Shown here piece by piece: positions 8,433 to 16,468 of a DNA stretch of 64,000 bases (positions within the stretch are counted from its first letter, which is position 1; every line of letters begins with the position of its first letter). Below the pieces are notes generated by a model that was not told where the DNA came from, searched no databases, and worked only from the letters and a program-made list of their open reading frames with translations. Where the stretch lies: assembly GCF_000421345.1 (NCBI RefSeq), contig NZ_ATWV01000013.1, forward strand, positions 1-64,000, in the 5' to 3' direction. Source of the stretch: Treponema bryantii NK4A124 (lineage in GTDB: Bacteria; Spirochaetota; Spirochaetia; Treponematales; Treponemataceae). The position numbers and the translations under genes are program-made.

Positions 8433-9187
8433 TTGCCTCTTGCCCCTATGCTTCTTTTTATCTTTCTAAAAATAAGAACAGGTGCACGAAGTATGAGTTC
8501 CAGGCAAAGTCTTGTGTAAACCCAGGAAATACGTACTGTATCTGTAAAATAATTATAATTAGAAATTCCGTCTGCAGGATAAAAAACTTTAACGGGCTCC
8601 GAAATTACCGGAACTCCGCGCCAGTACATTCTTACCAGCACTTCTATATCAAATCCCATGCGGGCGTCTATATAAAGTGAATGCTTGTATACATTCAAAA
8701 AATCTTCTACAGGATAGATTCTAAAACCTATCATTGCGTCTTTTATGTCTTGTGAAAGGGTAACCAGATGAATCCAGCCGTTGGCAACCTTGCGGCCTTT
8801 TACTCTTTTCTTTGGTGCGCTTGCATCGTACTCCGGGTAACCGCAGATTATTGCATCAGGATTATGTTTTGAAACTTCAAAAAAACGGGCTGCTTTTTCT
8901 GCATCGTGCTGACCGTCGGAATCTAACTGCAAGATATGGGTAAGGCCCATTTCGTGAGCTTTTTTAACGCCGGAAACCATTGCGAGGCCTTTACCGCCAT
9001 TTTTTTCTCTTGTTACTAAAGTAACCAGAGGATTTTTTTCTGCAACTTCTGATATAAAGCTACGGTTTTCTTCATCATTTCCATCATCAACTACAATAAT
9101 CGGAAAGCCGAATGCAGCTATGCTGTTTACAACTGTCTGGAGAGTAGAACCGTGTCTGTATACAGGAATTACAAAACCGAATTTCAT
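8429..9187 (-). CDS. Family 2 glycosyltransferase
   Basis: The protein (252 aa) is a compact GT-A fold family 2 glycosyltransferase. The nucleotide-sugar site is visible as VIPVYRHGSTL (residues 6-16), IVVDDGNDEEN and the DxD-type metal site LQLDSDGQHD near residues 91-100. The region around KDAMIGFRIYPVE and ARMGFDIEVLVRMYWRG resembles the dolichyl-phosphate-mannose synthase-like branch used in aryl-polyene clusters. There is no long C-terminal membrane domain, only a hydrophobic stretch near 225-240. The ATG follows the dehydratase TAA directly, and the stop overlaps the next gene, so the four genes are one operon. The likely role is adding a sugar to a lipid carrier in the cluster pathway. 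Confidence 0.87.
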   Translation of the reverse strand: MKFGFVIPVYRHGSTLQTVVNSIAAFGFPIIVVDDGNDEENRSFISEVAEKNPLVTLVTREKNGGKGLAMVSGVKKAHEMGLTHILQLDSDGQHDAEKAARFFEVSKHNPDAIICGYPEYDASAPKKRVKGRKVANGWIHLVTLSQDIKDAMIGFRIYPVEDFLNVYKHSLYIDARMGFDIEVLVRMYWRGVPVISEPVKVFYPADGISNYNYFTDTVRISWVYTRLCLELILRAPVLIFRKIKRSIGARGK

Positions 9188-9565
9188 TTATGCAGTAACT
9201 TCCTCAAGAACAGCAAAGGAACCAGATGAATAAACCTTGCCTTCTACATTTGCGTCTGCCATATTAAAGCTGACAGAAGACTTGTCTCTTTTATAAGTAA
9301 GCTCCAGATGGATTTTTGTATCTGGTTTGATTGGTGCTGAAAACTTTATTCTTTTGATGTTTGGAACATAACGCTGGGTTGAAAAATATTTTCGTGAAAA
9401 GCGTGTGATTATTTCAAACTGGGCAACTGCCGGAAGCAGCTTGTACTGGGGAAAGTGTCCGTCGAAAAAATCGCTGGTGGCCGGGATTGTAAACTCAAGG
9501 GCGATTTTGCTTTCGTCGCGGCTAACTACAACCTCGTTGTCTATGTCGTGATTATTAAAAATCAT
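9188..9565 (-). CDS. ApeI-like 3-hydroxyacyl-ACP dehydratase (hot-dog fold)
   Basis: This 125-residue protein resembles ApeI/FabZ-like hot-dog dehydratases. DFFDGHFPQYKLLPAVAQFE (about residues 37-56) matches the FxGHFP...PGVxQxE block with the catalytic His, and the later strands KRIKFSAPIKPDTKI and GSFAVLEE complete the fold. The usual GV of the active helix is PAVAQFE here. I chose ATG at 9565 because AGGAGG lies 5 nt upstream. A longer frame to 9613 would translate into a palindromic repeat (9583-9618) and is probably not used. It sits between the AMP ligase and the glycosyltransferase, the same order as in aryl-polyene clusters. It would dehydrate 3-hydroxyacyl chains on the carrier proteins encoded upstream. 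Confidence 0.87.
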   Translation of the reverse strand: MIFNNHDIDNEVVVSRDESKIALEFTIPATSDFFDGHFPQYKLLPAVAQFEIITRFSRKYFSTQRYVPNIKRIKFSAPIKPDTKIHLELTYKRDKSSVSFNMADANVEGKVYSSGSFAVLEEVTA

Positions 9566-9582
9566 ATTGTCCTCCTGATGAT

Positions 9583-9682
9583 GTGGTTTCGATACGCCCT
9601 TCGGGCTACTCAACCACCGTCTTTAATCGCCTTCGGGCTACTCAACCACCATCTTTAATCGTCTTCGGGCTACTCAACCACC
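9583..9682. repeat. Palindromic repeat with two tandem partial copies
   Basis: A 36-bp copy (9583-9618) with core GCCC-TTC-GGGC is followed by two partial copies with a 32-bp period (9621-9650 and 9651-9682). Each partial keeps CTTCGGGCTACTCAACCACC and replaces the left arm with TCTTTAATCG. The last copy supplies the end and TAG stop (9670-9672) of the AMP-ligase gene, read as TTVVE-stop on the minus strand. Confidence 0.9.
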
Positions 9683-11697
9683 GTTGTAAACAAGGCTTCT
9701 ATTTCCAGCTTATGTTTCTTTCCCTGAACGTCGGTTGGGAGCTTGTCCATAAAGCGCCATTTTTTTGGAATTACTACATTCTCAAAATATTTCATAAGGA
9801 AGTCGTGGAACCAGCGGTTTATCATAAACTTTTCTGTGTCCTTAAACTGCTCGCGTCCTTTTGCGTTGAGTACGACTGCGGCTGCAAGATACTGACGTAC
9901 ATCGTTGCTGAGGGCAACTACTTTTACATCTTCTACAAGGCCGCTTTCCATAAGGCGGGCTTCTACCTCGGTCATAGAAATGCGTTTTTCTTCTATTTTT
10001 ACTATTGAATCTGAACGGCCTTTAAGAATAAAGCGGCCGTCTTCGTAAATCTCTGCAAGGTCTGCTGTGGCAAAGCCTTCCGGATTTTTAATGTATGGCG
10101 AAATAATACGGATACAGCCGTCATCTCCCAGCCAGATTTTTGCATTGTCAAAAGGTGTCCAGACCAGCTTGTCTTTGTTCTGCTGGCGGTAGGCAATTCC
10201 AGAAGTTTCTGTTGAACCATAAACTTCCAGCGGACAGAAGCCGAATACCTTTTCTGTCTGAAGGGCAAGTTCCGGAGATACTGCACCGCCGCTTGTGAAA
10301 ATCCAGACCTTTTTCATATCGAGCTTTTCTTCTACTTCTACCGTACGTTTAAGGAAGGCTGGAGTTGCAATGAGAATATAACTAACATCCGTTAGTTTTT
10401 CAAACTCTTCCGGGAACTCTACTCTGTGGCGGCGGAAAGGAGTACCAAGAGTAAAAGGCAGAGAAATACCGAAAAGGAAACCGTAAATGTGGTGCTGGCT
10501 TACTGTTGTAATAAGCTTACGCTCTGTAAATTCCTGTCCCCACTTTGAAATTATAAAGGCGTTATCTTCTTCGAACTCCTTCATGCGCTGAGGAACTGCC
10601 TTTGGCTTTCCTGTGCTGCCTGAAGTAAAAAGGAAGATTCTTGTTTTTTCGCCGTCTATGGCAGGTGTTGTGCGGTACTCTGCCTGGTCTGGCTGAGCTG
10701 CCTCTTCTATCACTTTTTGAATTGAAACTGCATCTGCAATTTCTGTTTTCTGGTCTGTAAGAAAAGCCATTCCCGGCTTGCGAACATCGGCCATAAAATT
10801 TTCGCTTATATTTTGTGTAAGGTAGGCAGCCTTCTGGCACTGCAAGAGGGCAACAAAGGTACAAAGGAAATACCAGTAATCTTCGCAGTGAAGAATAAAT
10901 TCATCTGCACCAGTGGCCTCAATAAAACGACGCATCTTTGCTGAATCAATTAAAAAATCTTTCCAGGTTTTATAGCCGCCTTCTTTACTTCCGGTCCATG
11001 TGTCTTCGTAACACATAACGTAGTCATCTTTGCGTGAATCTGCATTAAACTTTGTAATTGGATAAGCTTTAATCATTTTTGCATCTACCAGTTTTCTGAT
11101 TATAAATTCTACAAGGAACAAAGTTCCCATAAGCACATAAGAAATGCCGCTATTGTAAACTGCCCAGACTTTTCTGGCCTGATCCGGACTAAGACCGAAC
11201 AGTTTATCTGCAAAGGTTGTAAGGGCCGCTGCGCTTCCATTCAGAATAAAAAAGCAGCACCATACAATCGTTACCTTTTTACAGTATAACTTAACTTGAT
11301 TTTCATAGGAAGAGCCGGCAATTGATTTGTCTGCAAGAGTGGCAAATCTGAAAATAATATTTGGCTCGAGAAAAAGTGTTGAGCCAAAAACTACAAGAAG
11401 CGTTGCGTTTATTACAACAGAATAGAGCTTAAGGAAAAACTCTTTGCCGGTAAAAAAACAAAAAAGACCAGCGGCTAAAAAAAGCAGGGAACTTAGAATC
11501 GGCTTCCAGTCCAATGCACTTTTTTTATTACTGGTCTTTTTGCTTCCTGTAGCGCTTAAAAAGAATGCAGCTGCCAGTGCTACTATGCACAGGGAAAGAA
11601 TCTTTGTTTCTACTTTTAATACTACAAGTAATGTAAAAACAAGAATTGGATAAATGGCTGCAATCACATAAAAAAGCGCCTTAAGGAATTTTTTCAT
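9670..11697 (-). CDS. Membrane domain (COG4648-like) fused to acyl-AMP ligase (ApeG/ApeH-type)
   Basis: This 675-residue protein has two parts. Residues 1-205 have about five to six TM segments with the SSYENQVKLYCKKVTIVWC helix, as in the COG4648 membrane proteins of aryl-polyene clusters. Residues 210-670 form an adenylate-forming ligase with the P-loop FTSGSTGKPKAVP near 360, VYGSTETSGIA and ILKGRSDSIVKIEEKRIS motifs. In E. coli-type clusters these are separate neighbouring genes, so this is a fusion. It probably activates a starter or acyl group and loads it on an ACP at the membrane. Its gene lies 15 nt after the second ACP gene. The last residues TTVVE and the TAG stop come from a palindromic repeat, so the original C-terminus was altered. 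Confidence 0.88.
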   Translation of the reverse strand: MKKFLKALFYVIAAIYPILVFTLLVVLKVETKILSLCIVALAAAFFLSATGSKKTSNKKSALDWKPILSSLLFLAAGLFCFFTGKEFFLKLYSVVINATLLVVFGSTLFLEPNIIFRFATLADKSIAGSSYENQVKLYCKKVTIVWCCFFILNGSAAALTTFADKLFGLSPDQARKVWAVYNSGISYVLMGTLFLVEFIIRKLVDAKMIKAYPITKFNADSRKDDYVMCYEDTWTGSKEGGYKTWKDFLIDSAKMRRFIEATGADEFILHCEDYWYFLCTFVALLQCQKAAYLTQNISENFMADVRKPGMAFLTDQKTEIADAVSIQKVIEEAAQPDQAEYRTTPAIDGEKTRIFLFTSGSTGKPKAVPQRMKEFEEDNAFIISKWGQEFTERKLITTVSQHHIYGFLFGISLPFTLGTPFRRHRVEFPEEFEKLTDVSYILIATPAFLKRTVEVEEKLDMKKVWIFTSGGAVSPELALQTEKVFGFCPLEVYGSTETSGIAYRQQNKDKLVWTPFDNAKIWLGDDGCIRIISPYIKNPEGFATADLAEIYEDGRFILKGRSDSIVKIEEKRISMTEVEARLMESGLVEDVKVVALSNDVRQYLAAAVVLNAKGREQFKDTEKFMINRWFHDFLMKYFENVVIPKKWRFMDKLPTDVQGKKHKLEIEALFTTVVE

Positions 11698-11712
11698 CAG
11701 TCTTTAGTCACC

Positions 11713-11964
11713 TTATGCCATGTAAGGAACAAGGGCGTCTACTACATCCTGAACTGTCTTTACAGTCTTGAAAATTGACGGATCAACATTTCCCTTATCT
11801 GCAGGCATAAATTCCTTCATTTTTACGATAAGGTCGATTGAATCGATTGAATCTAAATCCAGATCATCTCCAAGAAGTGCATCCGGAGTGATATCTCCTT
11901 CATCAAGTTCGAACTCTGAAACAAGGATTCCCTTAAGTTTTTCGAAAATTTCGTCTTTTGACAT
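11713..11964 (-). CDS. Acyl carrier protein (second of pair)
   Basis: This 83-residue acidic protein carries the carrier-protein site DLDLDSIDSIDLI, with the serine of DSID expected to receive the 4'-phosphopantetheine arm. The helix I region (DEIFEKLKGILVSEFEL) and length match bacterial ACPs. It differs clearly from the ACP encoded just upstream, a pairing typical of aryl-polyene clusters (ApeE and ApeF). A short gap of 21 nt separates the two genes, and the AMP ligase follows after 15 nt. It probably carries the growing or starter acyl chain for the ligase and ApeI-like dehydratase. Confidence 0.93.
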   Translation of the reverse strand: MSKDEIFEKLKGILVSEFELDEGDITPDALLGDDLDLDSIDSIDLIVKMKEFMPADKGNVDPSIFKTVKTVQDVVDALVPYMA

Positions 11965-11985
11965 ACAAAACCTCGTATATAAAGA

Positions 11986-12243
11986 TTATGCTCTCTGAGC
12001 CGCAATATATTCGGCCAATGCATTTACTGAAGCAAAATGCTTCTTATTTTCTCCGCTTTCTGCAGAAAACTTTACTCCGAATTTTTTCTTTAATGCAACG
12101 CCAAGTTCAAGTGCATCAATAGAATCAAGACCGAGTCCGTCTCCAAAAAGCGGTTCTGAATCCACGATATTCTCCGGCTTAATATCTTCAAGCTGAAGGG
12201 AAGAAATTATTACTTCCTTTATTTCGTTTTTCAACTGATCCAT
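11986..12243 (-). CDS. Acyl carrier protein (first of pair)
   Basis: This 85-residue ACP has the phosphopantetheine site GLGLDSIDALELGVAL with Ser in DSID. A four-helix carrier fold is expected from the spacing. It is the first gene of the leftward operon that runs through the second ACP, AMP ligase, dehydratase, glycosyltransferase, acyltransferase and exporter. AGGGA lies 7 nt before its ATG. The 187-bp gap to the divergent methyltransferase gene holds the promoters of both operons. Two dissimilar ACPs in tandem argue for a pathway-specific acyl system and not general fatty acid synthesis. Confidence 0.93.
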   Translation of the reverse strand: MDQLKNEIKEVIISSLQLEDIKPENIVDSEPLFGDGLGLDSIDALELGVALKKKFGVKFSAESGENKKHFASVNALAEYIAAQRA

Positions 12244-12384
12244 AAATCATTCCCTAAAATAACAAATTTAACGTAGAAAATTAGCACTATTTTATTGAAT
12301 AATTTTAATAAAAGCAATAGAAAGATATATTTTTACAGAAATGCCTTGAAAACTTTGACATATATTGCGTTAATTTGCAGTAAA

Positions 12385-12414
12385 TTGTCACCTTCTTGAA
12401 AAAAGCACTAATAT
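12385..12414 (+). promoter_or_regulatory. Predicted promoter of the methyltransferase operon
   Basis: TTGTCA (12385-12390) and TAATAT (12409-12414) are separated by 18 bp. An overlapping TATACT lies at 12412-12417. The ATG follows at 12431 with no Shine-Dalgarno, so the leader is very short. The 12244-12430 gap is otherwise AT-rich and shows nothing else I can name. Confidence 0.45.
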
Positions 12415-12430
12415 ACTATAACTTTATGTT

Positions 12431-13549
12431 ATGGATAAAGCTTATTTTGACATTAACAAGTACAAAAAAGATGACCTTCGTGCTGTAGACGCAAAGTTTG
12501 AAGCTCAGAAGATTGCCTTTGCCCCGCTGGCTTTTCAGGCTATAAAAGCCATGATAAACCTTGGTCTTTTACAGGCAATAGAAGATGCAGGAGACGAAGG
12601 TATTAACCGCGCCGCCCTGGCAGAAAAATGCGGGGTTTCTGAATATGGTGCCGGAGTTCTCTGCGAAATGGCTCTTGGAATGAATGTCATTAAGCTTACT
12701 GAAGATTCTGAATCTGACCCTAAAAGTGAAAAATATAAACTTGGAAAAACCGGCTGGATGCTTCTGGAAGATGACCTCACCCGCGTGAACTTCTGGTTTA
12801 CAAATGATATCTGCTATCAGGGTGCCTGGGATCTGGAAGAATCTGTGCGCAAGGGCAAGCCGGAAGGTCTTAAAGTTTTTGGTGATAAATGGGTCACTGT
12901 TTACGAGGCTCTTTCTACCCTGCCCGACCAGCCTAAAAAATCATGGTTTGAATTTGACCATTTTTATTCTGACATTGCTTTTCCGGAAGCTCTTCCTATT
13001 GTATTTGCTAAAAAGCCTAAACATATTCTGGACATTGGGGGAAACACCGGCAAGTGGTCTTTGACCTGCTGCCGCTACGACCCTGATGTAAAAATGACAA
13101 TCTGTGATTTGCCGGGTCAGGCTAATGTTGCAAAGCAGAATGCCGCAGAAGCAGGCTTTGCAGACCGTGTAGACTTTAGCATGGGTAACGTGCTCGAAGA
13201 ATCTACAAAATTACCTGCTGCGCCAGACGCTGTATGGATGAGCCAATTCCTGGACTGCTTCAGCCTGCATCAGGTAACTAAGATTTTACGAAAGGTTTAC
13301 GAGGCCGCAACACCTGAGACTAACGTCTGGGTACTGGAACCGCTCTGGGACAAGCAGAAGTTTGAGGCAAGTTCTTATTCTCTTATGGGAACTTCTCTTT
13401 ACTTCACTTGTATTGCAAACGGCAACAGCAAGATGTACCGCTACCAGGAGCTGGTAGATGCAATTGAAGAAGCAGGCTTTAAGCTGGACTGTGCTCACCA
13501 CAATCTGGGAAGTAATGCATATTCGCTTTTGTGCTTTAGGAAGAAATGA
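12431..13549 (+). CDS. SAM-dependent methyltransferase with dimerisation HTH (ApeB-like)
   Basis: This 372-residue protein looks like plant/bacterial O-methyltransferases. Residues 25-115 form a winged-helix dimerisation domain (LAFQAIKAMINLGLLQAIED ... AALAEKCGVSEYG). The Rossmann SAM site is ILDIGGNTGKWSL near residues 197-209, with ICDLPGQ as motif II and MSQFLDCFS downstream. It opens the rightward arm of the divergent cluster and overlaps the ketosynthase-like gene by 4 bp (ATGA). In aryl-polyene and flexirubin clusters a methyltransferase decorates the aryl head group, which would fit. The substrate cannot be read from sequence. Confidence 0.85.
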   Translation: MDKAYFDINKYKKDDLRAVDAKFEAQKIAFAPLAFQAIKAMINLGLLQAIEDAGDEGINRAALAEKCGVSEYGAGVLCEMALGMNVIKLTEDSESDPKSEKYKLGKTGWMLLEDDLTRVNFWFTNDICYQGAWDLEESVRKGKPEGLKVFGDKWVTVYEALSTLPDQPKKSWFEFDHFYSDIAFPEALPIVFAKKPKHILDIGGNTGKWSLTCCRYDPDVKMTICDLPGQANVAKQNAAEAGFADRVDFSMGNVLEESTKLPAAPDAVWMSQFLDCFSLHQVTKILRKVYEAATPETNVWVLEPLWDKQKFEASSYSLMGTSLYFTCIANGNSKMYRYQELVDAIEEAGFKLDCAHHNLGSNAYSLLCFRKK

Positions 13550-14214
13550 AAGAATTATATATATCTGACATAAGCAAATGGGCTCCCGGTCTTGCAGACG
13601 ATGAAGGTCTCTGGCAGAAGTGGGCTCGCGGTGATGCTCAGACAAAAATTGAACAGATTAAAGAATCTCCAAAGCTGGAATACACAGACCCGCTCTTCCG
13701 CCGCCGCCTTTCGCAAATTACAAAGATGACGGTGCACGTAATTCATAATCTTCTTGAAAAAACTCATATTAGCCCGGAAACAAAACTTGTTTTTATTTCC
13801 CTGCGTGGTGAAATTGAAAGAGAATTTACAATCAATAAAGGTATAATTGAAGACGGAATGATTTTGCCTGCAGGTTTTTCGCTTTCTGTCTTTAATACTC
13901 CTATTTCTTCTGCGACCCTTGCCTTCGGCTTAAAAGGCGGGTATTCTGTTTTATATCCTTCTAAGAATGATTTTAAGCAGGCATTTATGGCAGCCGCTGC
14001 TCCTGTTCTGGCGGGAACAGAAAAAGAAATTGTTCTTGTTTATGCAGATGAACTGGTTCCAGAGTTTTATAGTGATAAAAGGCCTTCTGAAAATATTCCT
14101 CTGGCCTTTGCCTGCCTTATCAGTTCTGAGAAGAAAAATAATGGTGTTATAATAGAAGATTTCTCGAATGTTGGAAAATCGCCGGTTGACTTCCTGCGCT
14201 TTTTATTAAAATAG
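13546..14214 (+). CDS. Ketosynthase-like protein (PF13723 type), lacking the catalytic site
   Basis: This 222-residue protein resembles the short beta-ketoacyl synthase-like proteins (ketoacyl-synt_2) found in aryl-polyene clusters. The ISDISKWAPGL start, LVFISLRGEIERE, PAGFSLSVFNTPISSATLAF and a C-terminal SSEKKNNGVIIEDF strand fit that family. It covers only part of a thiolase fold and has no Cys-His-His condensing triad, so it should not elongate chains. It may be a chain-length or partner subunit. Start codon overlaps the methyltransferase stop (ATGA) and the acyltransferase gene follows after 21 nt. The active ketosynthase it would pair with is not in this window. Confidence 0.8.
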   Translation: MKELYISDISKWAPGLADDEGLWQKWARGDAQTKIEQIKESPKLEYTDPLFRRRLSQITKMTVHVIHNLLEKTHISPETKLVFISLRGEIEREFTINKGIIEDGMILPAGFSLSVFNTPISSATLAFGLKGGYSVLYPSKNDFKQAFMAAAAPVLAGTEKEIVLVYADELVPEFYSDKRPSENIPLAFACLISSEKKNNGVIIEDFSNVGKSPVDFLRFLLK

Positions 14215-14235
14215 AAATATAGTAGGATAGGATTA

Positions 14236-15084
14236 ATGAGCAGACAGGAAGTGAGTTATAAAAGCAAACTGCCAAAAATCAAGAATATTTTCTTCTACAT
14301 GTATGGCTGTATTTCTAAAATACTGGCTATGTTCTGGTTTGGCCTTGGTGCTGTAATTCTTGCTCTTTTTGTTTTTCCCTTCATAAGGCTTTTTACTTTA
14401 GCTCATAAAGATTTTGGCATTATTGCCCGCGCTTATGTTTCTCATACCTTCAGGATTTTTCTTGGTTACCTGCATATCTGTAAGGTTTCTATCCTGAAAG
14501 TAGAGAACATTCCTGAATTCCACAATATTCACAGTAAAATTATTATTGCCAATCACCCTTCACTACTGGATTTTGTATACATTATGGCTCTGGTTCCAAA
14601 CTCTACCTGCATCGTACGCGGTGGTCTTACTCATACTCCTCTCCGCGGAGTAATTAAGCAGGCATACATCACAAATACTACCGATTTTGAGGATGTTCTT
14701 GCTGAATGCAAAAAGCTTACCGACAAGGGCTGTAACGTAATTGTTTTTCCGGAAGGAACCCGTTCGCCGCGAGTTGGACAGAACAATTATAAAAAAGGGG
14801 CTGCCAGAATTGCTCTTTACTGTGGCTGCGACGTTCAGCCTATGTTTATCGGTGGCAGCGATAAATATGGTCTTGGTAAACATGATCCTCTCTGGTCTTA
14901 TAATCATGTTGAACCATACCTTTATGATATTAAGATGCTGCCGGTAATTCCGGTTAATCAGTATAAAGAACTTTCTGAACCTATTGCCGCAAAACATCTT
15001 ACAGAAGAGATGGAAAAGGTTATTCGTGCAGCCGGTGATGAGTATGGTAAAACCTACACTGGACTTACGCTGAATAATTACTAA
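14236..15084 (+). CDS. PlsC-type 1-acylglycerol-3-phosphate acyltransferase family protein
   Basis: This 282-residue membrane-bound acyltransferase has the catalytic HX4D at H107-D112 (NHPSLLDF), FPEGTRSPR near residue 172, and a hydrophobic N-terminal region with one or two TM helices (residues 20-55). AGGAT repeated before the ATG supports the start. PlsC enzymes transfer acyl groups to lysophosphatidate-like acceptors. In aryl-polyene clusters a related acyltransferase is a core member and may attach the polyene to a lipid. It is the last gene of the rightward biosynthetic arm; the sigma factor begins 59 bp later. It could also be the housekeeping PlsC, but its place next to the ketosynthase-like gene argues for a cluster role. 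Confidence 0.87.
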   Translation: MSRQEVSYKSKLPKIKNIFFYMYGCISKILAMFWFGLGAVILALFVFPFIRLFTLAHKDFGIIARAYVSHTFRIFLGYLHICKVSILKVENIPEFHNIHSKIIIANHPSLLDFVYIMALVPNSTCIVRGGLTHTPLRGVIKQAYITNTTDFEDVLAECKKLTDKGCNVIVFPEGTRSPRVGQNNYKKGAARIALYCGCDVQPMFIGGSDKYGLGKHDPLWSYNHVEPYLYDIKMLPVIPVNQYKELSEPIAAKHLTEEMEKVIRAAGDEYGKTYTGLTLNNY

Positions 15085-15143
15085 AAAAAGGAACACTTTT
15101 CCCCGCCTCAACTGTTATACTTAATGACAGGATAATTTGTACA

Positions 15144-15644
15144 ATGAAAACTTTGTCGATGGATGATTTTGATAATCTATACCGCCAGTACGGTCCTATG
15201 GTACTCCGACGCTGCCGTTTTATTCTTAAAAATGAAGAAAAAGCGCTTGATGCCATGCAGGATGTATTTGTTCGCCTTATTGAAAGAAAGGAAAAGATAA
15301 GCAACGTGTGTTCCAGCCTTCTTTATACAATGGCAACAAATATCTGTCTGAACAAGATACGCTCAGACAAACTGCGAAATGGTCCGGAATTTGATGTAAT
15401 TGCAGAAATTGTGGAAGATAGCGCAAGTGCTGAAGGAACAGAAAAAATTGAAACTTCTATTCTTCTGGACTGCATATTTTCTGAAAGGGACAGCAAAGAC
15501 AGGCAGATTGCAATTTTACATTATGTAGACGGATACACTCTTGAAGAAACATCCCAGAAAATGAAAATGTCCGTTTCCGGAATCAGAAAGCGTCTGGAAA
15601 AACTTAAAGAATATGCAGGAGGAAGGTATGGCAATTCCAACTAG
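15144..15644 (+). CDS. ECF-type RNA polymerase sigma factor
   Basis: This 166-residue protein is a group IV (ECF) sigma-70 factor. Region 2 spans about residues 8-75 (LYRQYGPMVLRRCRFILKN, AMQDVFVRLIERK) and region 4 about 105-160 (DRQIAILHYVDGYTLEETSQ, MSVSGIRKRLEKL). It has no extra sensory domain. A GGAACA at 15090-15095 upstream looks like an ECF -35 and might mark autoregulation, but no convincing partner -10 at the right distance was found. Its end overlaps the next gene, which encodes a single-pass membrane protein and is a natural anti-sigma candidate. A caspase-type protease gene follows, so the three probably form one signalling operon. Confidence 0.9.
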   Translation: MKTLSMDDFDNLYRQYGPMVLRRCRFILKNEEKALDAMQDVFVRLIERKEKISNVCSSLLYTMATNICLNKIRSDKLRNGPEFDVIAEIVEDSASAEGTEKIETSILLDCIFSERDSKDRQIAILHYVDGYTLEETSQKMKMSVSGIRKRLEKLKEYAGGRYGNSN

Positions 15645-16431
15645 AATTTTAGAGGAAATTAAGAACTCTGAAGTTAATGCTGAAAACTTCTACTCAATTT
15701 ATGGAAAAGAAAACATCGAAGCCGCTTTAAAGGACCTCAAAAAATCGGATGAGGAGATTTTAAATACCTATTCTGTAGAGTCTATGAAGGCAGCCGTTGC
15801 AGGAAAACTGGCTGCCGGTAAGCTCAAGACAAATAATATCGAAAGCCGCCCGGCTGCAAATACCTTAAGATTCCCAGCTGCCAGATTTATTACTTACGCC
15901 GCTGCTGCGGTTCTTCTTGCCGCTATTGTTATTCCGGCTGGACTTAAGAATTCTAAAATCGCTGCAGCCAATGCTCCTACAGAACGCATTAAGGGTAACG
16001 CTATGGCACCTGCTTCTGCAGACCCTCAGATTAAGCTTTACAGACAGAAGGGCCGGGAAATTCAAGCTTTAAGCAACGGAGACTTTGCCCATTCAGGTGA
16101 CGTAATTCAGATTACATACAATGCAGGCACAGATGAATATGGTGTTATTTTTAGTGTAGACGGTAACGGTAACATTACCCGCCACTTCCCTGAAAACAGC
16201 TGGCAGGCTGCTCACCTGGAAAAAAGCCCGGAAGAAACACCGCTCGACTTTTCTTACGAGCTGGATAATGCACCGGACTTTGAATGCTTTGTTATGGTAA
16301 CTTCTAAAAAAGAGTTCTCTCTTGAAGATATTGAATCAAAAATCAAAAATAAAACAGATATTGATTACATTACAAAGCTTTCTTATTTGCCTAAGAAAAC
16401 AGAAGGGGTAACTTTTACCCTCGAAAAGTAA
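15628..16431 (+). CDS. Single-pass membrane protein, candidate anti-sigma factor with DUF4384-like domain
   Basis: This 267-residue protein has a charged N-terminal cytoplasmic part (residues 1-85), one TM helix around residues 88-107 (ITYAAAAVLLAAIVIPAGL) and an external C-terminal domain. The latter, with GVIFSVDGNGNITRHFPE, resembles the DUF4384-type domain seen with caspase or kinase proteins. I choose ATG 15628 because GGAGG lies 6 nt upstream; a start at 15613 would be within that region. It overlaps the sigma gene by 17 bp and precedes the caspase gene. Topology and order suggest that it holds the sigma factor and reads an envelope signal. No zinc-binding anti-sigma motif (HxxxCxxC) was seen, so the role is inference. 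Confidence 0.65.
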   Translation: MAIPTRILEEIKNSEVNAENFYSIYGKENIEAALKDLKKSDEEILNTYSVESMKAAVAGKLAAGKLKTNNIESRPAANTLRFPAARFITYAAAAVLLAAIVIPAGLKNSKIAAANAPTERIKGNAMAPASADPQIKLYRQKGREIQALSNGDFAHSGDVIQITYNAGTDEYGVIFSVDGNGNITRHFPENSWQAAHLEKSPEETPLDFSYELDNAPDFECFVMVTSKKEFSLEDIESKIKNKTDIDYITKLSYLPKKTEGVTFTLEK

Positions 16432-16468
16432 AGCAGCTATTTACATTAGTTTGAAAAGGATGGAGAAA

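Noticed and set aside
9583-9682. CRISPR-like array
   Set aside because: The repeats are palindromic-element fragments with identical spacers and no cas genes are nearby.
15090-15121. ECF-type promoter GGAACA before the sigma gene
   Set aside because: The distance to the only -10-like element (TATACT) is 20 bp and the -10 is sigma-70-like; kept only as a remark.
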